Assembly: GCA_002353215.1 (NCBI GenBank)
Contig: DEJD01000056.1
Location: 2,122-14,320 of the forward strand
Length of the DNA stretch: 12,199 bases
From: Prevotellaceae bacterium UBA2757
GTDB taxonomy: Bacteria > Bacteroidota > Bacteroidia > Bacteroidales > Bacteroidaceae
Direction of reading: 5' to 3'
The position numbers and the translations under genes were made by a program. The notes beneath the pieces are model-generated. The model searched no databases. It was not told where the DNA came from and was given only the letters and a program-made list of their open reading frames with translations. Shown one piece after another: positions 1 through 7,410 of this stretch. Position 1 is the stretch's first letter. Every line of letters starts with the position of its first letter.

Positions 1-66
1 ATCCACTGGAAGAAGGCTGCAAACTTGAAGTCTGGTGCTGCAAAACTTATTGCTAAAATGGCATAA
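1..66 (+). CDS. rpsT: 30S ribosomal protein S20, C-terminal end only (5' end outside window)
   Basis: The first 22 codons in frame 1 read as a short basic, Lys/Ala-rich peptide ending in TAA at 64-66. The visible residues include KKAANLKSGAAKLIAKMA, which resembles the conserved C-terminal helix of ribosomal protein S20 (typically K-N-K-A-A-N-L-K-S...I-x-K-x-A). S20 binds 16S rRNA in the small ribosomal subunit. A rho-independent terminator follows about 30 bases after the stop codon, which fits the end of a highly expressed ribosomal gene. From memory, an rpsT-gyrB neighbourhood is seen in other Bacteroidales. Only 21 residues can be seen, so the call rests on this short motif and the context. 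Confidence 0.85.
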   Translation: MHWKKAANLKSGAAKLIAKMA

Positions 67-97
67 TTAGAGACTTTTCAGTTAACAAAAACAATAG

Positions 98-130
98 AGT
101 GAGTCAACAATCCTGTTGCTCACTTTTTTT
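98..130 (+). terminator. Rho-independent terminator of rpsT
   Basis: AGTGAG (98-103) pairs with CTCACT (119-124), and CAACA (105-109) pairs with TGTTG (114-118) around an ATCC loop, with one bulged T at 104. The right arm runs into a seven-base T tract at 124-130. This is a classic intrinsic terminator, placed about 30 bases after the rpsT stop. It separates rpsT transcription from gyrB. Confidence 0.9.
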
Positions 131-155
131 ATGCAAAAAACTCTACAAAAACGAT

Positions 156-176
156 TATAAAAACATAGTTTTTATA
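156..176. repeat. Perfect AT-rich inverted repeat abutting the gyrB promoter
   Basis: TATAAAAAC (156-164) and GTTTTTATA (168-176) are exact reverse complements separated by ATA. The repeat ends one base before the TTG -33 element at 178-180. It has only one G/C pair per arm and no T tract of the terminator type, so it is unlikely to be a terminator. It could be a binding site for a dimeric regulator, an UP-like AT-rich element, or chance in an AT-rich spacer. Its function is unknown. Confidence 0.5.
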
Positions 177-177
177 G

Positions 178-207
178 TTGCCCTTTCAGTTTTTTTCGCT
201 ATCTTTG
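178..207 (+). promoter_or_regulatory. Bacteroidota-type promoter of gyrB
   Basis: A TTG -33 element at 178-180 and TATCTTTG at 200-207 are separated by 19 bases. This matches the known Bacteroides primary sigma consensus (TTTG/TTG, about 19-21 bases, TAnnTTTG). Transcription should start roughly at 213-216, leaving an A-rich leader of about 20 bases before the gyrB ATG at 235. No Shine-Dalgarno sequence is seen, as usual in this phylum. Confidence 0.85.
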
Positions 208-234
208 CACCATAAGTTTCACAAGAAAACAAAC

Positions 235-2208
235 ATGGACGAGAATTTAGAAAAAGCAGAAAATTATTCAGCCAGTAACATCACTGTCCTGGAGGGTTTG
301 GAGGCAGTGCGCAAGCGCCCTGCAATGTACATTGGAGACATCAGTGAGAAGGGACTCCACCATTTGGTTTACGAGACAGTGGACAACTCAATCGATGAAG
401 CACTGGCTGGATATTGTACACACATTGAAGTAACAATCAATGAAGATAATTCTATTACCGTACAAGACAACGGACGTGGTATCCCTGTAGATATGCACGA
501 AAAGGAGCATCGCTCAGCCCTTGAAGTCGTAATGACCGTACTGCACGCAGGAGGTAAATTCGACAAGGGTTCATATAAGGTATCAGGCGGTCTGCATGGT
601 GTGGGTGTCAGCTGTGTTAACGCACTCTCATCAAAGATGCTTTCTCAGGTATTCCGCGACGGTAAGATTTATCAACAGGAATATGAAATCGGAAAGCCAC
701 TCTATGATGTAAAGGTTGTAGGAGAAACAGAGCTGAGAGGAACACGTCAGCAGTTCTGGCCAGACAAGAGCATCTTTATCACTACAACATACAAATATGA
801 CATTCTGGCCAACCGTATGCGCGAATTGGCGTACCTGAATGCAGGAATCACCATTACCCTGACAGACAAGCGCCTTGATGTAAATGCTGCCGCCGGCATC
901 GAAGGAGAGCGCAAAGAGGTATTCTACAGCAAAGGCGGACTCCGGGATTTCGTAAGGTACATTGACTCTACCCGTACACACTTGTTCGATGACGTAATTT
1001 ACCTGAACAAGGAAAAGAACGAAACACCTATTGAAGTGGCTATCATGTACAACACTTCATATTCGGAGAATATCCACTCGTACGTAAACAACATCAACAC
1101 CATTGAAGGTGGTACTCACCTGCAAGGTTTCCGTACAGCACTGACCCGAGTATTGAAGAAGTACGCAGATGACAATAAGATTACAGAGAAACTGGAGAAA
1201 AATCATATTGAGATTTCCGGTGAAGACTTCCGAGAGGGACTTACAGCAGTTATCTCTGTAAAGGTTTCAGAGCCACAGTTTGAAGGTCAGACAAAGACAA
1301 AACTTGGCAACAACGAGGTTGCAGGAGCCGTACAACAGGCTGTAGGCGAAGCATTAACAGCATATCTTGAAGAGCATCCAAAGGAAGCAAAACTGATTGT
1401 TGACAAGGTTGTTCTTGCAGCAACTGCCCGTGTTGCCGCAAGAAAAGCGAGAGAAAGCGTACAGAGAAAAAATCCAATGACCGGTGGAGGTCTGCCAGGC
1501 AAACTTGCCGACTGCTCAGATAAAGATGCGGCAAACTGCGAAATGTTCATCGTGGAGGGCGACTCTGCAGGCGGTTCTGCAAAACAAGGACGCGACCGTC
1601 ACTTCCAAGCCATTTTGCCTATCCGTGGTAAGATATTCAATGTGGAGCGCGTTATGTGGCACAAGGCATTCGAACACGAAGAAGTAAATAATATCATCCA
1701 GGCATTGGGTGTAAGATTCGGACTCAACGAAGATTCAAAAGAAGCGAACTACGACAAACTGCGCTACTACAAGACTATCATAATGACCGATGCCGATGTC
1801 GATGGTTCACATATCGACACTCTTCTTATGACTCTTTTCTTCCGTTATATGCCGCAGCTCATACGCGACGGACGACTCTACATTGCCACCCCACCACTCT
1901 ACAAATGCACTAAAGGAAAAATCAGTGAATACTGCTACGACGAGAACGCTCGCCTACGCTTTATCGAGAAATATGGTGACGGTTCGGAAAATGGCATAAA
2001 AACTCAGCGTTACAAAGGTCTTGGTGAGATGAATCCGGAGCAGTTGTGGGAGACAACTATGAACCCAGAAACCCGCCTACTGAAGCAGGTAACTATAGAA
2101 GATGCAGCGGAAGCTGATTATATATTCTCAATGCTTATGGGCGAAGACGTCGGTCCACGACGCGATTTCATCGAACGAAACGCTACATACGCCAACATTG
2201 ATGCATAA
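235..2208 (+). CDS. gyrB: DNA gyrase subunit B
   Basis: This is the ATPase and TOPRIM subunit of DNA gyrase, which with GyrA introduces negative supercoils in the cytoplasm. The 657-residue protein has all landmarks in order. The GHKL ATPase comes first: N-box ETVDNSIDEA with E47 and N51, DNGRGIP with D78, GGLHGVG at 118-124, and the QTKTKLGN loop of the transducer domain. The TOPRIM domain follows, with EGDSAGG from catalytic E441 and the metal-binding DADVDG from D519. The C-terminal QRYKGLGEMN motif comes last. It is of the short gyrase B type, without the insertion of roughly 165 residues found in gammaproteobacterial GyrB. The start at 235 is chosen because a longer in-frame reading from TTG 178 would begin inside the promoter and adds no conserved sequence. 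The gene is monocistronic here, between the rpsT terminator and a shared terminator. ParE is the alternative, but the rpsT context and length favour GyrB. Confidence 0.96.
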   Translation: MDENLEKAENYSASNITVLEGLEAVRKRPAMYIGDISEKGLHHLVYETVDNSIDEALAGYCTHIEVTINEDNSITVQDNGRGIPVDMHEKEHRSALEVVMTVLHAGGKFDKGSYKVSGGLHGVGVSCVNALSSKMLSQVFRDGKIYQQEYEIGKPLYDVKVVGETELRGTRQQFWPDKSIFITTTYKYDILANRMRELAYLNAGITITLTDKRLDVNAAAGIEGERKEVFYSKGGLRDFVRYIDSTRTHLFDDVIYLNKEKNETPIEVAIMYNTSYSENIHSYVNNINTIEGGTHLQGFRTALTRVLKKYADDNKITEKLEKNHIEISGEDFREGLTAVISVKVSEPQFEGQTKTKLGNNEVAGAVQQAVGEALTAYLEEHPKEAKLIVDKVVLAATARVAARKARESVQRKNPMTGGGLPGKLADCSDKDAANCEMFIVEGDSAGGSAKQGRDRHFQAILPIRGKIFNVERVMWHKAFEHEEVNNIIQALGVRFGLNEDSKEANYDKLRYYKTIIMTDADVDGSHIDTLLMTLFFRYMPQLIRDGRLYIATPPLYKCTKGKISEYCYDENARLRFIEKYGDGSENGIKTQRYKGLGEMNPEQLWETTMNPETRLLKQVTIEDAAEADYIFSMLMGEDVGPRRDFIERNATYANIDA

Positions 2209-2237
2209 AAGAAAGCCAGTTATACTATAATCATAAT

Positions 2238-2276
2238 AAAGCCCCGAAAATCTACTCATAAGGTTTTCGGGGCTTT
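2238..2276. terminator. Bidirectional terminator between gyrB and ftsZ
   Basis: AAAGCCCCGAAAA (2238-2250) and TTTTCGGGGCTTT (2264-2276) form a perfect 13-bp inverted repeat with a 13-base loop. The stem has a GC-rich centre and A/T-rich ends, so the 3' side shows a T run on either strand. It sits 29 bases after the gyrB stop and about 40 bases after the ftsZ stop, between converging genes. It therefore most likely ends both transcripts. Confidence 0.9.
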
Positions 2277-2317
2277 CTGTATCTAAGTATAATACTTATA
2301 ACAAACTACAAATACGA

Positions 2318-3616
2318 TTACTCAGCACCTAAATTTGTTTTATTTACCACTTCGCGTATCTGTTTCAGATTATCTTTAGTACGCTTGTAGGTAGGCGATG
2401 TCTCTACCATACTAATTATATCTTCGTCGTCAAGTTCATCATCTCCGAAAACATAACTGTAGATAGGACGACGAATTGTACCACGAGAATCTCCCTTATA
2501 GTAACGGCTACGACGCTGCTCTTTCTCGGCAGCAGCCTCAGCCAATTCTGCAGCACGAGCCAAAGCCTCCTGGTCACGCTGACGGAGTCGCTGTTCAAGA
2601 GCATCAGAGTCGATATCCTCAATGCCGAATCCTGTTGCAAGAATGGTAATCTTAACCTGATCTTTGAGGGATGGATCTGAAACGAGACCCCACTTAGTTT
2701 CTACATCACTCTCCTGCATTTTAGCCATGAATTCATGAACCTCGTTCATCTCATCCATCATAAATGCTTTACCCTCCACCTCGTCAGCAGGGAAAGAGAT
2801 ACGAAGAAGAATCTTCTTTGAACGGTAGATATCATTATTGTTTAAAAGTGGCGAGTTAAGCGCATCAGATATTGCCTTTGTCACACGACCTTCACCTGAA
2901 CCGTAGCCAGAAGACATGATAGCAACACCACCATCCTTCAACACTGTCCTTACATCGTTGAAGTCGAGGTTTATGATACCATGCATAGTAATAATTTCTG
3001 CTATAGACTTGGCTGCATTGCAAAGAGTGTCATCAGCCTTAGCAAAAGCCTCAACAAGTGTGAAGTCCTGATAGATTTCTCGAAGCCGTTCGTTATTGAT
3101 TACGAGCAGAGCATCAACATTCTTGCTTATTTCCTCCACACCATCAAGCGCCTGGTCTATCTTTTTATTACCCTCCCACTTAAATGGAATAGTAACAATA
3201 CCAACTGTAAGAATACCCATATCTTTAGCAGTTTTGGCAATCAGAGGGGCTGCACCAGTACCAGTGCCACCACCCATACCTGCAGTGATGAAAGCCATCT
3301 TTGTGCCATCGCTAAGCATATGCTTTATATCCTCAATAGATTCCTCGGTTGCCTGACGCGCCTTATCAGGACGGTTACCCGCACCCAAGCCCTCAGTTCC
3401 GAGCTGAATTTTGTCAGGAACAGGAGAATCCTGCAACGCCTTATTATCTGTATTGCAGACAACAAACGTGACATCGTGGATACCCTCGTTATACATGTGG
3501 TTCACAGCATTGCTTCCTCCACCCCCAACGCCAATCACCTTAATGATGCTGGAAATGCCTTTCTGGAAGTTGAAGACGTTCATGTCTTCTGAAAAGTTAA
3601 AATTATTTTCTCCCAT
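2318..3616 (-). CDS. ftsZ: Cell division protein FtsZ
   Basis: This is the tubulin-like GTPase that polymerises into the cytoplasmic Z ring and organises the divisome. The 432 residues show the N-terminal nucleotide-binding loop GGGGSNAVN at 31-39, the tubulin signature GGGTGTG at 115-121, and the catalytic T7 loop NLDFNDV at 216-222 with D218 and D221. The folded core ends near ITILATGFG (323-331). Next comes an Ala/Glu/Gln/Arg-rich, probably helical linker (about 338-371). An acidic stretch with DDEDIISMVETSPTYKR (396-412) looks like the conserved C-terminal peptide that binds FtsA. A further 20 residues (413-432) follow it, so the motif is not at the very end. The gene lies 31 bases downstream of ftsA and is the last of the dcw cluster. 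No clear promoter is visible in that gap. The start is fixed by the ATG and the conserved N-terminal segment. Confidence 0.97.
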   Translation of the reverse strand: MGENNFNFSEDMNVFNFQKGISSIIKVIGVGGGGSNAVNHMYNEGIHDVTFVVCNTDNKALQDSPVPDKIQLGTEGLGAGNRPDKARQATEESIEDIKHMLSDGTKMAFITAGMGGGTGTGAAPLIAKTAKDMGILTVGIVTIPFKWEGNKKIDQALDGVEEISKNVDALLVINNERLREIYQDFTLVEAFAKADDTLCNAAKSIAEIITMHGIINLDFNDVRTVLKDGGVAIMSSGYGSGEGRVTKAISDALNSPLLNNNDIYRSKKILLRISFPADEVEGKAFMMDEMNEVHEFMAKMQESDVETKWGLVSDPSLKDQVKITILATGFGIEDIDSDALEQRLRQRDQEALARAAELAEAAAEKEQRRSRYYKGDSRGTIRRPIYSYVFGDDELDDEDIISMVETSPTYKRTKDNLKQIREVVNKTNLGAE

Positions 3617-3647
3617 ATCTGTTTTGTTTTATCTGTGAAACAACTAT

Positions 3648-5261
3648 TTATTCGCTAACAATATCATTAAGAGTATTCTTGAAGCGACCAAGCCAACTAT
3701 TATCCTTCTTAGCTCTATCGACAACTGTCTTAAGTGTGTCAACTGTCTTACGAAGAATTTCAGCAAGGTCAGAACCCTCCTTCAAACTCAACTTAAACTT
3801 ATCCTTCCCATTCAAAGCCTCAAACGCCTGAGTGTATTTCTCGTTCAGTACATCAAGAGCTGTTTCAGACAACTCTTCTGCCCTTACGCGGACTTGTTTA
3901 TCCTTACCATAGTTTTCCACTTCGGTAATTGCAGCTTGAACCTTCTGAATCTGAGTGCGGATTGAAGCTTTTATTTCATCGAATGCAACAGCGGCCTCTT
4001 TCTCTGCCTCTGCCTGTTCTTGCTGTTTCTGCTGAGCAGCTTGAATATTCACCTTGCGCTCTTGCGCATCAAATAGACTAGTAGAATCGTACTCACCTCC
4101 ATCGCATGACTGAGTACCTGCAAGGAGAAGTGATACGAGGGAATTTGAACGACAATTATCAGGAGTAAAGCCTGTAGCATTTGAAGTTTTTACCACTGGC
4201 TGATTTGTCGTACGAGCTATCCTACACTTGTCAACATTCAAATTTGAAGCGAATGCCTTATCTATACCTCTCATATTAGCACCACCACCTGTCAGGATAA
4301 TACCAGCCAACAACTTCTCGCTATAGTTAGACTTTCCTATTTGATTGCTAACATTGGCAAGCAGTTCTGTCACACGAGCATTGATGATACTTTTAATCAG
4401 TGAAACCTCTATCTTTCTACCATCAGTGGAGGTATATGTAAGATTCTCATCATTCTTATCGTCAGAACCATTATTACTCATGTCACCATATTTCAGTTTC
4501 AACTCTTCAGCTTCAGCATCTTCAATCTGTATGGTAGCAAGATCCTTGTTGACATTGTTCATTCCAAGCGGAATGGTTACAAGATAACGAAGAATATTAT
4601 TCTTATAAACAATTACAGTAGTAGTGTCAGCTCCAAGGTCAATCAGCGCACATCCACTACGTTTTTCAGAATCTTCCAGAATATTGTTGGCCAGTTCGAG
4701 AGGAGATACCAATTCGTCTGCAATCTCAATATTGGAGTTAGCAAATACAGTTTTCAGGTTTGCACGAAGTTTGGTTTTGGCAATAATATCCAAATATTCG
4801 CCCTCTATATTAGTACCCATAACACCAACAGGTTCTGCAACAATATTCTGATCGATAACATACTCCTGTGGGAAATTCTCCAATACCTCGTATTCAGGGA
4901 ATGGAATTCCATAACTTTCCTGACGGATGCTATCAATTGCTTCGTTGGTAATATAACTCTGTGTAAGCATATTACGTTTAACAACACAACGATAAGAACG
5001 AAGCGACTGACCAGCAAGTCCAACATATGCCTTAACAACCTTAGCTTTCAAAACAGTTTCCAGTTTTGAAATAAGATTGTTTACTGTCTGATAAGTTTTT
5101 TCTACATTCCAAACAACGCCACGTTTCACACAAGCTGTCGTCTTCTCCTCAGCATATGCCAAAACATGCATCATACCATCCTTCTTTTTTCCTGCAATAG
5201 CCGAAATCTTAGATGACCCCAGTTCTATCGCTACAATAAAATCTTTCTCTGATGAAGCCAT
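3648..5261 (-). CDS. ftsA: Cell division protein FtsA with long C-terminal extension
   Basis: FtsA is an actin-like ATPase that tethers FtsZ filaments to the inner face of the membrane. The 537 residues show phosphate-1 motif IELGSSK at 12-18 (Glu where actin relatives usually have Asp), phosphate-2 motif IDLGADTTT with D208, and the adenosine motif TGGGANM at 324-330. The conserved core seems to end near 390. Residues from about 398 to 537 form a hydrophilic extension rich in Ala, Gln, Glu and Lys, strongly helical and partly coiled-coil in appearance (AQQKQQEQAEAEKEAA). It ends in WLGRFKNTLNDI (523-534), which has the pattern of the amphipathic membrane-targeting helix that normally closes FtsA. 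The protein is about 100 residues longer than a typical FtsA of about 420. The gene is 9 bases downstream of ftsQ and 31 bases upstream of ftsZ, so the three are probably co-transcribed. Confidence 0.96.
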   Translation of the reverse strand: MASSEKDFIVAIELGSSKISAIAGKKKDGMMHVLAYAEEKTTACVKRGVVWNVEKTYQTVNNLISKLETVLKAKVVKAYVGLAGQSLRSYRCVVKRNMLTQSYITNEAIDSIRQESYGIPFPEYEVLENFPQEYVIDQNIVAEPVGVMGTNIEGEYLDIIAKTKLRANLKTVFANSNIEIADELVSPLELANNILEDSEKRSGCALIDLGADTTTVIVYKNNILRYLVTIPLGMNNVNKDLATIQIEDAEAEELKLKYGDMSNNGSDDKNDENLTYTSTDGRKIEVSLIKSIINARVTELLANVSNQIGKSNYSEKLLAGIILTGGGANMRGIDKAFASNLNVDKCRIARTTNQPVVKTSNATGFTPDNCRSNSLVSLLLAGTQSCDGGEYDSTSLFDAQERKVNIQAAQQKQQEQAEAEKEAAVAFDEIKASIRTQIQKVQAAITEVENYGKDKQVRVRAEELSETALDVLNEKYTQAFEALNGKDKFKLSLKEGSDLAEILRKTVDTLKTVVDRAKKDNSWLGRFKNTLNDIVSE

Positions 5262-5270
5262 AATATATAG

Positions 5271-6041
5271 TTATTTTATTTTTCGTTTTGTACAAACAAT
5301 CTGGTTATTGAATTCCAAATTGATTTTATCATATTTATTCCACCCCACTGTACCCATTGCCTTCTCATAGAATATACGCAAACGACGCAGTTTTTTCTTA
5401 TAATCGCAAATGCTACCCATGTATACTACATGATCACCTACACGAGGAATCAGTTCGATAACTGGTTTTTTCTCTTTATATGTATTTACATAAATCTGTT
5501 CAATCTGATTATTCCAAAAGGTATCAACTTGAAGATAATCTCCAAAATCAGCCAATACTTCCATTGCATATTTCTGTGTTATATCTCCTGTAGCAACAAT
5601 CATATTTGATGTGAACACATTGCCAGGAATAATCTTTCCGTTTTTATCTATATAGTAACCATCTTTACCATCAGGAAGCACATAAATAACAGGATTGCGT
5701 TGCTTAACATTTATGCAAAGTTTGTTAGAAGAAGTTTTGTAACATTCTACATCTTCCACAAAATCATTTTTACGAATCAGGTCTTCGATTGCACGAGTAT
5801 CAACATCCTTCAATAGTTTACCTTTAGGATACATATGATGCTTTCTCAGAAGATTGTCGATTTGGGTACTATCTATGAACACAACTCGAGCATCTTCATC
5901 TACAAACAATTCCACACTTTCGCATCGATCTTCCGGATCAGGCGAAGACATAGTGAGCATAGCACATACAACATAGGTTATCAATCCTATCAATAATAGG
6001 ATTATCACCAATGCCTTTATGAATTTTATGCCCTTGTTCAT
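5271..6041 (-). CDS. ftsQ: Cell division protein FtsQ
   Basis: FtsQ is a single-pass divisome scaffold that, in characterised bacteria, links FtsL/FtsB to other septal proteins. The 256-residue protein has a short basic cytoplasmic N-terminus, one membrane segment (about residues 8-29) and an extracytoplasmic part. The first extracytoplasmic region (about 40-115) fits a POTRA domain: predicted alternating strand-helix pattern, with VEDVECYKT and INVKQRNPVIYV near its end, the latter resembling the usual VxVxERxPVA segment. The following DGKDGYYIDKNGKIIP fits the FtsQ beta domain. Sequence conservation in FtsQ is low, so the call also leans on position. Its ATG overlaps the murC stop by one base (TAATG), and ftsA follows after 9 bases. 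It has no Shine-Dalgarno sequence and depends on upstream transcription. Confidence 0.9.
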   Translation of the reverse strand: MNKGIKFIKALVIILLLIGLITYVVCAMLTMSSPDPEDRCESVELFVDEDARVVFIDSTQIDNLLRKHHMYPKGKLLKDVDTRAIEDLIRKNDFVEDVECYKTSSNKLCINVKQRNPVIYVLPDGKDGYYIDKNGKIIPGNVFTSNMIVATGDITQKYAMEVLADFGDYLQVDTFWNNQIEQIYVNTYKEKKPVIELIPRVGDHVVYMGSICDYKKKLRRLRIFYEKAMGTVGWNKYDKINLEFNNQIVCTKRKIK

Positions 6042-7408
6042 TACTTAGATCTTTCTGTCAGAATTTTTGTAATTTCCGGAACATAATTCTCTATATCACC
6101 AGCACCAAGAGAAATCAGCACATCAAATTCTCCTGTCTTTGCTATATTCAATATATCTTCTTTATGTATAAGATATTTCTCCATTCCATCGCGCAGATTG
6201 TCATAAATTATCTTTGATGTCACGCCTGGAATAGGTTGTTCTCTTGCAGGATAAATATCACAAAGATAAACTGTATCGAGCAGAGACAAAGCATCAGCGA
6301 ATTCTTTATAGAAATCTCGGGTTCGTGTGTAAAGATGAGGTTGGAATATCGCTGCGATTTTCTTGTCCTTGTACAACTCTCGCACAGACTTCACACTCTG
6401 GTTTATCTCGTTAGGGTGATGTGCATAATCGCTCAAGAACACCATTTTATCAGTCTTTACTTTAAAGTCAAATCTGCGATCTACGCCTCTAAAACTTTCC
6501 ATTCCGCGCTTTATCTCCTCGTTGCTGACACCATTCAGCTGTGCCATTGCCATTGCAGCGATACCGTTATCTATATTTATACTGATTGGTACACCAAGTT
6601 TCACGTCTTGAATATTGCTAATAGGAGAAACAAAGTCGAACACTACCTCTCCTCCACCAATACGAATATTCTCAGCATGGAAGTCTCCTTCGTTTCGTGA
6701 ATATTCATAGACTTTGACAGAAGGAGCCACATCGGCTTTCATCTCCAATCCTTTATGGATAATCAGAGCACCGCCCGGCTGAATAAGCGTTGTATAATGA
6801 CGAAACGACTCAAGATAAGCCTCTTTGGTACCATAAATATCCAAATGGTCAGGATCGGTAGCTGTAATCACGGTCATATACGGACGCAGCCAATGGAATG
6901 AGCGATCAAATTCATCAGCCTCAATCACCACATAATCACTTTTCTCGGATAATATGTAGTTGGTACCATAGTTTTTCGAGATACCGCCCAAGAATGCATT
7001 ACAATCCACATGGCTCTGGTGAAGCAAATGAGCTGTCATAGTTGAAGTAGTAGTCTTACCATGTGTGCCGGCGACACAAAGACCTTTATGTTCCTGAGTA
7101 AGCAGTCCCAACACTTGAGCTCTTTTCTTTATGTCAAATCCGTTAGTTTGGAAATACACCAATTCTCCGTGCTCCGCAGGAATTGCTGGAGTATAAACAA
7201 CTAATGTATCATCTTTTTGCTTAAAGCACTCTGGTACAGCACTTATATTGTCCTCATAATGGATTTGTGCTCCTTCTTTAATGAGCTGTTCTGTCAAGTC
7301 ACTTGGGGTTTTATCATAACCACCAACATTCAAGCCTTTGGCAAGATAGTATCTCACCAATGCACTCATGCCTATTCCGCCTGCACCTATAAAATATACA
7401 CTTTTCAT
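6041..7408 (-). CDS. murC: UDP-N-acetylmuramate--L-alanine ligase
   Basis: MurC is a cytoplasmic ligase that uses ATP to join L-alanine to UDP-MurNAc, the first amino-acid addition of peptidoglycan precursor synthesis. The 455 residues show the N-terminal Rossmann-like UDP-binding loop GAGGIGMSAL at 8-17, the ATP P-loop GTHGKTTT at 114-121, the Mur-ligase EADEFDRSF segment and DPDHLDIYG. The C-terminal domain carries DYAHHPNEI, and IFQPHLYTRT matches the MurC-specific QPHxYxRT region. These separate it from MurD, MurE and MurF. It starts 2 bases after the murG stop, and its own stop overlaps the ftsQ start. No murB or ddl lies between murC and ftsQ, unlike in E. coli. Confidence 0.97.
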   Translation of the reverse strand: MKSVYFIGAGGIGMSALVRYYLAKGLNVGGYDKTPSDLTEQLIKEGAQIHYEDNISAVPECFKQKDDTLVVYTPAIPAEHGELVYFQTNGFDIKKRAQVLGLLTQEHKGLCVAGTHGKTTTSTMTAHLLHQSHVDCNAFLGGISKNYGTNYILSEKSDYVVIEADEFDRSFHWLRPYMTVITATDPDHLDIYGTKEAYLESFRHYTTLIQPGGALIIHKGLEMKADVAPSVKVYEYSRNEGDFHAENIRIGGGEVVFDFVSPISNIQDVKLGVPISINIDNGIAAMAMAQLNGVSNEEIKRGMESFRGVDRRFDFKVKTDKMVFLSDYAHHPNEINQSVKSVRELYKDKKIAAIFQPHLYTRTRDFYKEFADALSLLDTVYLCDIYPAREQPIPGVTSKIIYDNLRDGMEKYLIHKEDILNIAKTGEFDVLISLGAGDIENYVPEITKILTERSK

Positions 7409-7410
7409 AC

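Noticed and set aside
631..981. A 116-codon open frame on the - strand inside gyrB
   Set aside because: It is antisense to the conserved transducer region of gyrB and has no independent sign of being a gene.
2981..3592. A 203-codon open frame on the + strand inside ftsZ
   Set aside because: It lies wholly antisense to the well-supported ftsZ gene, has no promoter or recognisable domain, and its composition is what the complement of a coding strand gives.
3617..3647. A dedicated ftsZ promoter in the ftsA-ftsZ gap
   Set aside because: The 31 bases contain a TTG but no TAnnTTTG element at proper spacing. A promoter further inside ftsA cannot be excluded but I do not see one.
6236..6700. A 154-codon open frame on the + strand inside murC
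   Set aside because: It is antisense to conserved murC coding sequence and has a Cys/His/Ile-rich shadow composition with no motif or regulatory signal.
7046..7060. A repeat of about 14 bases shared by murC (7046-7060) and murD (10965-10979), reading TAGTAGTCTTACC
   Set aside because: It encodes the common GKTTT P-loop of the two homologous Mur ligases with the same codons, so it is explained by protein homology and not by a mobile or regulatory repeat.
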